Of a DNA stretch of 64,000 nt, positions 11,802-23,527 are shown in pieces. This DNA is from Whalleya microplaca (taxonomy: Eukaryota; Ascomycota; Sordariomycetes; Xylariales; Xylariaceae): positions 372,001 to 436,000 of the forward strand of contig MU385720.1 of NCBI GenBank assembly GCA_022497155.1, in the 5' to 3' direction. Position 1 is the first letter of the stretch, and each line of letters begins with the position of its first letter. The position numbers and the translations under genes are program-made. Under the pieces are notes generated by a model, which was not told the DNA's origin, did no database searches, and saw only the letters and a program-made list of their open reading frames with translations.

Positions 11802-14799
11802 TCAAGTATGTTCGCCGGCATCATGGCGTTGCAGTTCAGGGCCTCATCACATATTACAATTACGAAACAGCTCCTTCAGCCCGTTTAGAAAGTATCGATC
11901 ATATTTCTTAAGTCTATTATAAAACCAGTCACATAGCTCCTGTCACGTAACGGACAAGGCGCTATCTGCATTATTGCAATAGCGGTACTGCTTTTGTGAC
12001 AGCGCCTGACACATGTCCAAATATAGAGAACTTTAGAATACGAGTGTACGCTGAACAGGGCCGCTACGCCGAGACCGTAATATATATCTGGCAATTATTA
12101 TTCACCCGGGCATACTTAACAATTAGAGTGAGTATATTCAGAATAGTCCAGAATTATAAGATATGCATCAGGAGTTTTAGGTTCTCACGTATACCCCAGT
12201 AATGAGTTCTTACTGAAATAGGATAGAACGTGGAATCAAGAGCTTCAGATGTAACCCAACTTTTAGTGCCCGCGAGCTTGGTATCCTTGGTGTTGGGATG
12301 TGAATACGGGTAAGCTATTTTGCCCAGCCGCTCGGCAACACCCTCGAGAGGCTGGTGTCAACGCCGTCCTCGTTTAGTGTGGCGTCCCTATAACCGCCAA
12401 CGGGCTTCTAAATATAGGAAGCGATGGCTACAAACGATAGTCATTTTCTCAGATGATGGCAATCGATGCATTTGAGGCTGTAAGTATAGTCGAAGTGAAC
12501 TATGTCTTTGTTTGCTCTTTTTAATCTCCGATTACGAGGTTGTTGGACTCACTGCCACGTTCAAAGCACTAGTGTCTTCTACTGGGACTTCGCCTTCTGG
12601 GTCAGTCTATTAGAATATAGGCGGTTGGGCGACCCACATGTTGTGTATTATAGCACATTTCCCAGGAGCTCTAGATACCAATCAACAGCTATTCATCTTA
12701 ATATTTCATCTTCTATGCCGCCCACCGTATCTTCAAGGTCGTGAAACTTCCTCTGTTAGGCGTACCTAGTCGTTCGATGCCAGCGATATCTCCTTTCATA
12801 TAGAAACTTTGATCACAGTGCTGTCAATTCCCCCTCTCACCGCCCCGACCCTTGCGAAATTTTTTCTCCAGAAACTGACTTACTTTCGCATGATAAAAGG
12901 CTCTATATTATCAAGTGAGCTCAACATAGAAGCTAGGTCGACAGTTTGTCAGCATTTGCTTTGGAGATGCTACCCACGCGTCTCTGTAACGCAGCCGTCA
13001 CCACTTGAATCTTGATTTATATAACCGAGGACGATAGAAGGTATATTATTTATATTGATCGCTAGCTAGCTAAAAGAGAGACTACTCAATGCTCTTATAT
13101 ATATCTGAATAGCCTCCTGTTATCAGGATGGAATGCCAGGCCTTGGTAATCCAATTAACATGACTATCGTAGGGGTAAGAGAGTATTGGTTATGAGTGGT
13201 TAGGTTATAACAGTCTCAAGTTTTCGAATGTACCTGTGCTTTACCGTGGTAGAAAGTTACGAGGCTAGTATTGTATAAATATTCTCGAGGAATCATTGTT
13301 TCAAACACACGGAAATCCTGACTGTAGGTATTTTAGGAAGTCAATCAATCGCCGAAGTTGAGTCGATTTGAACATTAAGCATGAAGCTGTCGCTTGATCT
13401 TCTCTAGATTAAACTTCTATGAACTCTTCAGTTCGAAAGTAAGCATTTGCCAGATTTCATCTATAGAAGGTTATCTCGAGGTAATACAATACTGATCATA
13501 TCACTTTGAATGTCGGTAAATAACACTCAAGTCGCCTGTTTACTCAGGCTAGTTTAACCTAGCCTATTAGAGCATCTTTAGTATTCACCATGCCAGTCTC
13601 TGAAGGGAGGACACATGGTGAATATCAGAGAAAAGCCCACTTGGGGCGCTGATCTCAACGTGGATTTGTGCTTGACAAATCGTCATCATGCGTTAGGCGG
13701 TGATCAAGGAGACATTACCAGGACTTGCCGTTTGACGGCCACAGTGTATTTGACTGAAGAGATACAAGACTAAAAGTTCGGCGAACGTTTGCATTGTTGA
13801 AGATATTTACATTATGTGATAGATTAGGTTGCGGATTATGGTTGGGCGATGCTGGTATTATAGTTATAGCTATCAACCGTTATATTATTTGGTACTGTGG
13901 GTATGTAAGTTCTGAGGGTTTATTATAACGTCCGTAGACCATTAATTGAAGTAAAACTCGGTATTATATCGACCGGACCGATAGTTTTTTTGGCCTCTTG
14001 AAACCTAATGTATCATACATGTGATTATATTTATCATGTATCATTGAATATAATGTTTGAACGAAAAGATGGTTTATAGTATTATTTAGTGAAGTACATA
14101 ATATACTTGAATTACATGTACATGTATAGTATTGAAAAGTGTAAACTCTAATTGTAAGTCAGTGGCGTCACAGCACTTAAGCTATTATTGCTCAGTAGCG
14201 TCATCACGCGCTTCACATGCAGGGACGATCGACACGGATTCCCCAATCGGGACGTCCACATAACCACCGAGGCCGACCTGGGCCCGCAGCGAATGATCAC
14301 GAGCTCCAACAGCTGGAGCCAACCTTATCACCTTTCCCTCCATCCAACGAGAGAGCTACAGCTAGAGCTACAGCGACGGCTGCAAGTACATACATAATAT
14401 AGCTCAGCTCCGCCGTGCTCGCTCACCGCCTGCCTACCGGTCTGCGGCGACTATTATAACAATAACAACAAACGACTATACCTAGAACAAAGGCAGCTAG
14501 GTTAGCTCGCTAGCCCGTTGCTTTTGATTTTGATTCTGCTTTTGCTTTTGCTTTGCTTCATCTAGGTTACAAAGCTCAAGCTCCAACTCGCTATAGCCTC
14601 CGCCTCGAACTCCCATCCCATTCCCTTCTATTCCCGCCGAGCTCTCGATCATCTCTCGCCCACCAAGCAAAGCTACCTCGTCATGTGGTGCCTTCGACGC
14701 TCAAACCCCTCGTGACCCCGATCCCGACGACAACGACGATAGGCACCACCACCACCACCACTGCCCCAATCGATCGATATAGGCAGCAGAGAGCTGCAC

Positions 14800-14817
14800 C
14801 AGCAGCAGCAGCAGCAG
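14800..14817 (+). repeat. (CAG)6 microsatellite in the leader of the membrane-protein gene
   Basis: Six CAG units, followed by CAC, about 60 bp upstream of the start codon. Preceding ACC-rich sequence (ACCACCACCACCACTG) adds further triplet repeats. Probably transcribed in the 5' UTR. Confidence 0.85.
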
Positions 14818-14876
14818 CACGAACAATCAACCGATCTAATTAAGCCAAGCAAGTGCTTCCCTCCCGCGCCGCCACC

Positions 14877-17043
14877 ATGCCCGAATTCTTCCCCTTCACC
14901 CCGGGCCGCGAGACCTCCCGGCTAGCACCCACGACCGACACCTCGCCGCTCCTCGGCCGCTTCCGCGCGGTGCCGCGGCGCGCCCGCCAGCCCTCGCGCG
15001 CCCTCGGCCCCAGCCAGCTGGGCCTGCTGTCGACAGGCGGGCGCGGGAGTGTGCACGTCGGGTACGGCGCGCTGATCGCGTACGCGACGGAGTCGGAATC
15101 CGAATCGGAATCCTCCTCCTCCTCCTCCGAGGAAGAGGATGGGGGCCAAGGGGGTGAGGGTGGGGTTCCGCTGGGGAAGAGGGTCAGGATAGCGGCGCGT
15201 AGGTGGCGGCGGTGGGCTCGCCGGTTCGCGAGGCGGTCTGGGCGCAGCATCGAGGATCTGTGGGTGGTGCCGCGGCAGACGGCCGTCAAGCGCGTGGTCG
15301 AGAGCTGGTGGAGGCGGTGGGGGTTCTTGGTTTTCTTGCCTGCTGCTTTGGTGAGTGAGTCTTGATGGCTATGACATTGATGCACACGGGACAGTTCTCG
15401 AGATGGTGGATGAGAAGATGGATATATGTGTTGAATGTACTATCTATGGATTTGCACCTGGGCTGACAACGCAATGGGTTACGACTATCTAGGCAGTAGC
15501 ATGGTGCGCGATCCCGTTCCCGCAATACCCGCTCCCGCCCTCCTCCGACTCGACACCGACACCGACACCGACACCGAAGCCCGCGGCGCCGGACCCGGGA
15601 CCGCCGGACCACCGCGCGCCGGGCCACGGAGCGGCGCGCGTGCAGGTGAACTTCTGGTTCTTCCTGTTCGTGTACTACGGGTTCTACAACCTGACGGCGC
15701 TGATCTGGATCACCAAGGTGTTCAACCTGTACTCGCTGAACTGGTGGCCGTCGACGCTGGGCTTCCCGCTGACCATCTCGCTGATCGCGATCCTGTCCCT
15801 CGCCGCGCCCGTGCCCGTCTACCTGGCGCCCGAGGCCCGCTTCCTCACCGTCCACAACACCGCCTGGATCAGCTGGACCTTCGTCATCATGGCCATGCCC
15901 GTCGTTATCGCCTTCTGCATCCTGATGACGCACGAGCGCCACCTCGGCCTGCGCCACTCGCTCAGCGAGACCCAGCGCATCTTCACCAGCTCCTGGTGGA
16001 CCGGCGACACCGGCTCGCTCTCCGGCACGCGCGAGTACAACCGGCGCCGGATGAACGGGCGCGGCATCAACGCCTTCGACCCGGACGCCGCGCTGGACAT
16101 CACGGAGCAGTCACGCCCGGGCAGGCCGGCATTTAGGGAGCGGCGCCGGTGGCTGCCCGCCAGCTTCGTGCGCTTCGTGTGGTTCTGCCTCGCGCTCATC
16201 GTCGGTCTGCTAGCCTACCTGATAGGAGAGGCGTACGCCGAGATCTATCTACGAACGCTGCCGCACAACAACTTGGAGACAGTCGTCTACGTCTACAGCT
16301 GGGTCGTGACCGTGCATCTGCTTGACGCGCTTACGGGATGGATCCTGGGCGCGAGCGAGGGGGAGCGCGTAGGCAGCTACCCCCTAAGCTGGATCTTCAA
16401 GTTGTGAGTTCTCACCCTCGCTTGCCTTATTGCCGACTTACCCTGGGTGACGTGGTGTACCGCTAACTGTTCGAGCAGATACTTCATGCTGACGTACCAA
16501 ACCTACGTTCGCGCTTTGTACGCGCGCCTCCGCTCACCTTCACAGTTCATCTGGCTTCAGGTGCTCTCCTCTAGCTTCCTCATCATCCTCACGCCCCTTA
16601 CCATGACGCAAACGTACCACCGCCTCCTCTCGATGCTAGGCCTGACTGGGCAGTCGTACGCCTCGTACCAGAAGATCTGCACCAGGAACGTCTTCATCCG
16701 TTTTCTGGCCGAGAACGTCAGCATGCTCACGTTCCTGGGCAGCATCCTGGTGTTGCACTTCGGCGCCAACAAGAACGTGTATCCGTACTTCGCCTTCAAC
16801 GACCCGAACGAGCCGTACGACTTCCGCCTGACTTTCTACGCGTCCATGGTCACCTGGGCCTGCGAGCTGACGGCCGCCATCGTGCTCAGAAGCCTCATTC
16901 GGTGGATCTTTGGGGTGAATGCTAACGTCGAGGGCAGGATGGACCTGGCAGTGTGGCCTGAGCTGCTGCCCACCAGCGTGGCCGTGATGCTACATGTGCT
17001 GCAGAATATGTTGTTCTCAATCATTCGGTTACAATTTCGATGA
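14877..17043 (+). CDS. Multi-pass integral membrane protein, function unknown (649 aa)
   Basis: Exons 14877-15350, 15493-16403 and 16479-17043. Introns are 15351-15492 (142 bp, GTGAGT...TAG) and 16404-16478 (75 bp, GTGAGT...CAG). The total of 1,950 nt is 650 codons. The start ATG sits in GCCGCCACCATG, a perfect Kozak-like context. Residues 1-145 are a soluble basic/acidic head with a run of Glu-Ser repeats, then Arg-rich sequence before the first hydrophobic span (GFLVFLPAAL-AVAWC, across intron 1). A Thr-Pro repeat (TPTPTPTP, from four CCGACA units) lies in the first loop. At least seven hydrophobic spans follow, including FWFFLFVYYGFYNLTALIWI, LTISLIAILSLAAPVPVYLA, FVIMAMPVVIAFCIL, WFCLALIVGLLAYLIG, SSSFLIILTPL and FLGSILVLHF. 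No named family recognised; it resembles uncharacterised fungal membrane proteins. Target membrane unknown. Confidence 0.85.
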
Positions 17044-20000
17044 CTTGCAATTTCGATGACAGAACGTTGGAGGTCGTTTTCGTGTGGAATTGAGATGTGG
17101 AAGTCCTGGATTGGTGGCTCAGGACTTTTTGCAGCTCGGTTAAGCGTGGACAGCACAGCTGCGCTTCGAATGTCTCATGGACGTGCGGATCTCATACTTG
17201 ACGGTAACGGCTTATGTCGAAGATTTTTGGAAGAAACCGAGGGTGTTCGGTCCACGGCAATGGGTTTTGTTATCAGGCTTTCGGCCGGCTGTCCGGGGCT
17301 AGGGGGACGTGTTACACTTTCGCGAGTTCTTCATTCAGTTAGTCGATGCAAAGGTGCCCAAGGCGGAGTAGATGATACCCCTTTTAGAATAAATCAGTAT
17401 AGACTATAGATATCCCCCCCCAAGTATAATGAAATTTTTGTTATAGTCCTGGTTTGTGGCTTGCGCAAAGATGGTGTGCAGCTGTGACGTGGATCGAAAC
17501 GAGATGCATGGCTCTGTATCTCGCAATCCAAGGAGAACAAGGGCAACATGCATGTCCCCGCAAGATAGGAATAGCCTGATCAAGAACAGTTCAAGCCCTG
17601 CTTCGATTTGCAGTGCCTTCATCTCCGCAACGCAGTGGAGTCTTGTCGGTGATCGAGAGGTAGATTGAATGCACGAAATGCTGCATATCCGGCGAGTAAG
17701 CTTTATTCAGGTTCATCCAAGGTCGTGATATTGGAGAGAACACTCCGGCAAGTGTGCGAGCTTGGCAGCACCCCCGATAACATATGTTCAGTTTATTGGC
17801 AGCAGTGACAAATACGAGATGAGGTGTACAGTGTTTGTTTGGTAGCCACATCCGAATATGCTTCCGCTCATTATAAGACTATCCGGGGCCTCTCCCCTCA
17901 GATCGGGTCAAGCATGCACGCAACGGCAACATATGGAAATGAGATAATATTGACAGATGTCTGAAACGGACGATTGCATGACGTTGTGCACACCTCCCGG
18001 CAGGCGAGTGTGGCGTCTGCCAACCACCGAGTCGACCAGTCATGAAATCGAAGAAACATTGGTTTAACCCGGTAGAGGAGACCGTTGCAGGGTCGAAGAG
18101 ATGGCAGAATATTCTGTGAAAAGCGATGCAGCCACCTCAACCGCTGGTAGAGCCTAGAATTCCCAGGGCTGAGATGTAAACGTGATGTGTCGTTCAAGGT
18201 GATCGACAGATTTGCAGATCCACATGGGACGTCGCCATTCGACGAGGCTGCGGTTGTCGATACCGATGCCAACTTGCTATGAAGCCCCAAGACGTATCAA
18301 GGTTCTCATCCATGGTTGACTATGACCTAATCGTTTAACGAGCTTTAACGAGCTTTGTAGAATGAATGAAAAGCCCCCTTTTTTCAAGACTGGCGGTGAG
18401 AGCATGCAATGACTGACTCATAGGTCAGATCCCGAACATGCCTCAAGGGAGAAATAGTTACTGATGAGGCTAGATGGGTTATAGATTAGTAGGCTCGAGA
18501 TGTAGAATGTGGGAACTGGGGATGTTCTGAAACGCTTGGAAGATAAGGCTCTTGTGCAGAGGCACTGAAGCGGGACCGATGCAAGAAGCGTAACTATCGC
18601 ATGTACGTACATGTACAGAAACGTTCTGTGACCCGCCCAATTGCTGAGGTTCAAGCAGATCTCCAGAGATAAGAGGAACCTTCTCAGTGGGTCACAGAAA
18701 CGCAGAGGATTTGGCTATAGCAGTGAGGTTGTTAATGTTCAACATGCCGGGATTGCCAACAAAGGATTTCCGATGCCATTGCCGGTGTAAGACAACTGCC
18801 ACCCACTATCAGAAAAGGGCCATACTCTCCCTGGTGGCATGAGATGATTTGTAGCCCATTGGGATATTGGACGCTTACTCGATTTTGCAATAAGTGACTG
18901 GTGCGTATGACAGTCAGGTTCGGTTCGTGTAAGATGAATGGTGTGGGATGCTGACAAGCAACCTTTCCAGCATCGGCTCAATCAAGACAAATGCCGTTAT
19001 CAGAATCCATCACACAGGAACAAGAACCAACGCTTATTAGTTGTAGGTAGATAAATGGTGGCGTGCCCAAGGGACTAAAATGGTTGGACTCAAGACACCA
19101 AGCCGATACAAATTATTATTAGTGCAAGCATTCATCGCGGTATGGGTTCTACTACAATGGTGATTCGGCGAAACTGGCGGGTTAATAACTGCGAGGCTGT
19201 GTCGATGCAATCTGAGAGAGAAAAAGACCGGCCGAGAGTGTCGCCAGACCCAATTCAACGGCATAGGGCGTCGAGCCATCCGGGTATTCTCCCCGGTGAA
19301 AAACCAAGCAGATATGAGAGTTGTCGGTGGGCACAGTCATAAGCGGTTGAATGGACCTTGGGGTTGAAGCGAAGCATGTGAGTAATAATGGTGTGTGGTT
19401 ACAACATCGAATATTTGTTGGTCACAGCAGCTGGGCCCCCTGTCTCAGTTGCTGGACATGTAGGCAAATGTGGTTACGCAGTACAGGAGCCGGCGTGCGT
19501 TGTACCACCTCGATATACTTAGTATTATGGGTATGTTTATTACCACTACCTGTTCACTGCGCTAGACAGGGGCGTTGCAGGGGCTTATTTTCAAAGGTAT
19601 CTTTTTTGACTCTATCCAGATTCAGTATAGTCTATGCCAAGAGTACCAGACAGGGGTAATAAATTTTGGCCGCATACCGCAGTAGAAACGGGGACCAACT
19701 GGAACGTCTGATTTGACTGCAGGGGAACGGGAGGTGATTGAGGCGCAACTTCAGCAGTCCCTTGAAATACATGTCGGCTAGATGGATAGCATCTTGTCGG
19801 CCGTTGTTGGCCTTTGTTGGTTGATACGAGCCCATCCTGACAATAATATGTTTATATGATATGAGTCTAGACGGGCTCACGGAGAAGCACAAGCAGGACG
19901 CGGGATCCTCATAATTGGACCCCGGCTTTCCATTCTGAATGCAGTTGACGAGATAGTTTCGGGCAGCATCGCCATCGATAGTACCTCGTTGGCCGGGGCT

Positions 20001-20363
20001 TCTCCGATCACCTCATCCATGCTCCACAACACCGAGGTGGCGATTGGAGGCTATTCCTCTCCTGGCTCAGTATAGTACCTTAGCTGGCTTAGCTGAAGCC
20101 GAGTCGAAACGCATGGCATATATCTAGTATAGTTCCGGATAGGCTACGGGAGCTTAAGCCGAGAGCGCGAGACAGCCAGAGACAACAAGAAACAAGAAGG
20201 GAGAAAGAATCGTAAGTAGGTCTAAATAGGTAGTCCGGATCGATGCATACATAATGGAAGCTTGTAAGTTGTTGGGAACTTTGACATTGGAACTCTTTCG
20301 CCTAGACAAAAGAGATCATCTTTAGGAAGGCTCTACTACTGCGTACGTACATACAGTAGTAGA

Positions 20364-20410
20364 TATGTATAGTAGGTATGTATAGTAGGTATGTATAATA
20401 GGTATGTAGG
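20364..20410. repeat. 13-bp tandem repeat, about 3.6 copies
   Basis: Unit TATGTATAGTAGG twice, then one copy with a single change (AATAGG for AGTAGG), then a partial. Flanked by GTACGTACATAC-type words. Confidence 0.85.
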
Positions 20411-21443
20411 TTATAGTACGTAGAGTGACATTGATGTATTGGCATCCATTGATGTAGGTATGTAGTACTGCGTACCGTACATATGTAGGACTCTTTGAGA
20501 TTCGAAGTGTGGGGTGAAAGGAAGTAAATGCGATTCGAAACTTTAATGGCGACTAGCTAAGGTTAGATGCCAAGAGGTCCAAAACGGGTAGCACGGCAGG
20601 GGCAGGGATGTAAGGCGGGGCAATAGTATATGTGGTAGCCCGATAATTCAACAGGAACTGGTTACCTGAACCTGGACTTTTATTTTATTTGGACCTATCA
20701 CCTTGAGTCTTCGCAAGTCAAAACTCACAACTTATTATTAATAATATAAGGAACTTTCCATTAGATGTTTTTCTGACATCTGATATCTTCTGGAAACAAA
20801 ACCTGCGCTGCCTGGGCCAGTTTCACCAGTGTCTAATGTGTATAGTGTGTCTGATGAGTGTGTCTAATAACAGATACAATATGAGAGAGAATGAACACAC
20901 ACCTACTTGCCTACTATAGTGCCATACCTATTTGTACATACCTACACGTTGGAACCGAACACTATTATGTACAGTTTTCTTTCGCTTTACAACGGCCCGG
21001 ATTCCATGGTTTAGGAAGGTGACAAGAAAAGAATCTCTCTCTCTCTCTCTCTCACCTCAATCAGCTAGGAACCTACTTTATAGAGCCGTCGACCGAAGTT
21101 TTACAATACCGTAACACTCCGGTCATCCCGTTATGCCTTCGGACAGATTCGCAGATTCGCAGATTCCCATGCTTCTAGAAGGAGTCTGTGTCTGTGAGCC
21201 TGGCTATCCGTCTGCGTCCGTCTGCGTCCGTCTGCCCATCTGTCTCTGCTTTTGTCTAGATTTCCTCCATCACGTATCACCCCTCAGCCCCTCCAAACCC
21301 AACCATCCCAGCACGATTCCTTGATTTTTACCCCTACCTTACATTGCCTTACACTGCATGTACATGCATATCTGCTCACGCCTTTGGAGACACCTCGGGG
21401 AGTAGGAAGTATAAAATGATGGGAGCAACTATACATATGTGTG

Positions 21444-21478
21444 TCCTAATCCTAATCCTAATCCTAATCCTAACCCTA
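21444..21478. repeat. Telomere-like hexamer array (TCCTAA)5 followed by CCCTA
   Basis: Five uninterrupted TCCTAA units (21444-21473), then CCCTA. The canonical telomere unit in most filamentous ascomycetes is CCCTAA; here C at one position is T, and the last junction AACCCTA is canonical. It is internal, not at a chromosome end as far as the window shows. Confidence 0.85.
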
Positions 21479-21899
21479 GGTACAGATTACAGCACAGAGT
21501 GTCTTGGCCCTTACCGCCTTTCCGGTCTTTACCTACTAGTTATTAGTAGTTACATTTTACTGAACGCAGCACACCAGCATACCAGCATTACCAGCATACT
21601 CCATCAGCGCAGGACCCTGTCGGCTCACGAGCTTAATTCGTTGCTAATAAAAGCGATCGATGCAGCCGGCCAACGCCGTTGGACGGCACAACCATCAGCG
21701 AAGAGTCAATCCCTGGCAGAAACACGGGCCCGCATAGATTCTAGTTCTCGTTCGGTATGGTGGCATCAAGCGATGTTTCCATGTAATGTATGTATGTACT
21801 ATGTAGTTACTTACCTAGTAGTGGGGTGTACTGGACTGCTGGATTGGTACGGAGTAGATGGGCTGGCGGGCTGGATGGGGTGGTGAGAGGTGAAAGAGA

Positions 21900-21903
<4 letters not shown>

Positions 21904-21934
<31 letters not shown>
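21904..21934. repeat. (GA)n microsatellite, 31 nt
   Basis: Uninterrupted GA dinucleotides. A (TC)10 run lies 850 bp upstream (21034-21053) and a further TC run near 23240-23262. Confidence 0.9.
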
Positions 21935-21936
<2 letters not shown>

Positions 21937-22093
21937 AAAGCCAAGCCAACCCCTGGAACCGCCCACCTGCTACATACGACCCACGAGGGGTTCAGGTTCA
22001 CGTTCACCATTTTGTCTTGGATATGAACTATGTTACCTGGCCGATGATAGGCTATCGTTATTGTATCGTTATTGGCACGGCCGTGTGATGAAT

Positions 22094-22120
22094 TGTCACG
22101 TATGTCACGTATGTCACGTA
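22094..22120. repeat. 9-bp tandem repeat TGTCACGTA, three copies
   Basis: Three exact units, followed by TGTA. Each unit contains CACGT, a core resembling E-box or bHLH sites (CACGTG-like, one base short). A regulatory role is inference only. Confidence 0.8.
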
Positions 22121-22590
22121 TGTACAATACGAAATCGAAATCTTGGGGGTGGGAGTCAGGCTGTTTCAGGACACCGACAGCGTTGTAAGTGGCAAGTTGG
22201 GGTGGTATGGAGATTGACAGGTACCAGAACAGGTCGGGGCAGAACACCAGCAATGCCCAACCCGAAATGTCGATAAATTGCCTATCCGAGCTAGCAGCCA
22301 CCTTTTAAACTTGCATTGGGCCTCTAATCCGTACCACTCTGCGGTCTCTACACACTACATAGTACATACATATGTACATACCACGGTCTTTACCTAACCT
22401 TTGGGTCCCCTGGGGGGTACTACAGTACATACATAGTAACTTGGCTAGCGGCTTTTCACTGATGGGGCCTGGGGCCTGAGGGCGCATTAGGTGCTATACG
22501 CGCGTTGAAGATATGGATCGCGAGGCCTGGATAGCGGCCAAGCGTGCCCATGCTGCCCATGCTGCCATGCTGCCATGGAGGGGTAAAGCA

Positions 22591-22626
22591 GAGGTGCAGA
22601 GGTGCAGAGGTGCAGAGGTGCAGAGG
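22591..22626. repeat. 8-bp tandem repeat GAGGTGCA, about 4.5 copies
   Basis: Four exact units and a partial GAGG, in a purine-rich segment followed by a run of A about 60 bp further on. Confidence 0.85.
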
Positions 22627-23527
22627 AGGGGGGAAAGAGGGATATCTGCCCCGCCCTTAAGGAAAAAGAGAAAGGAAAAGAAAAAAAAAAATTATTCACC
22701 TCAGCTCCATCCCACTTCGCTTCATACACAATCACAAATCACTCCACTCGGCGCAAAGCAACCAGACCTCGTTGTCTTAGCCTCCCGGTTTCCAGATCCA
22801 GCACCGTCGCACATCTCGCTTTGATTTTCTATTCTTGTTGTTCCCTGCAAAAGTGTATGTACATACATACATACCGTACAGTACACCCATACCTTACACC
22901 CATCCATACCTTACCGTACCTATCCTACCCATATCCTAGCCGAGCCTGTTATTATTATTATTATCTTTCTGCCAATCTGCCAATCTGCCAACCTGCCACT
23001 CACTTTGCCAGGCTGCCAGTCAAGGAGGAGCTCCGCCTACTACCGCCTGTTGCCGCCTAGGTTCCAATACCGCCTAGGCTGCTAGGTTACCGCCTCTCCC
23101 CTCCCTCTACTAGGTTACCTACTCACTCACTCACTTGCTCGCTCACTCGCTCACTCCCTCTACATACTACATACCTTGCCTGCCTACCTAACCTGCTACC
23201 TGCCTGTGCGTTGCTCCGCGGTCACTCCCAAGGCGGCCTTGTCTCTCTCTCTCTCTCTCTCTCTACCTACTAGGTAACAGGTATCAGGTATCAGGTATCT
23301 CTTGCTTGCCTGTCTGTCTGTCTGTCCGCCTGTCTGTCTGTCTGTCCATCTGTCTGTCTGACTTGGCCTGCCTTGTCCGCTTGTCTCATTCGTCTTATCC
23401 TGGCACCTTTCTTGTGCCACACCCCCCCCCAAAAATTTTCTCTTACACACTCTCCCCCTTAGCTACAGATATCGCCTGGACTGCCCTCGCCCACCCCCTT
23501 CCTCTCCTCTTCCTTCTCTTCCTCAGC

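Larger units (their letters stand above)
8329..14876. other. 6.5-kb gene-free region with one MITE
   Basis: No complete gene found on either strand. It contains the hAT-like MITE (11418-11801), a coding-like minus-strand scrap (11170-11403), a 15-bp direct duplication near 9113-9142 (ATTCAGAACAACACA twice), and an 11-bp inverted repeat with a 21-nt loop (TATTCACCATG at 13582-13592 and its complement at 13614-13624). The last 400 bp form a C-rich leader with a CAG run before the membrane-protein gene. The section 13.0-14.2 kb is AT-rich with no recognisable element. Confidence 0.6.
17044..23527. other. 6.5-kb gene-free region rich in simple repeats
   Basis: No gene supported. 17.0-20.2 kb is ordinary mixed sequence. 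From 20.3 kb to the APT start, simple repeats are dense: 13-bp units at 20364-20410, (TC)10 at 21034-21053, TCCTAA units at 21444-21473, (GA)n at 21904-21934, TGTCACGTA units at 22094-22120, GAGGTGCA units at 22591-22626, TC and CTGT runs at about 23240-23360, and a pyrimidine-rich stretch up to the APT start codon. Much of the last 1 kb is probably APT promoter and leader. Confidence 0.6.

Noticed and set aside
15286..15957. 223-codon minus-strand ORF
   Set aside because: Antisense to the GC-rich second exon of the membrane-protein gene and its first intron; no domain.
17898..18290. 130-codon minus-strand ORF
   Set aside because: Reading frame alone; no recognised motif and no coding-like neighbours.
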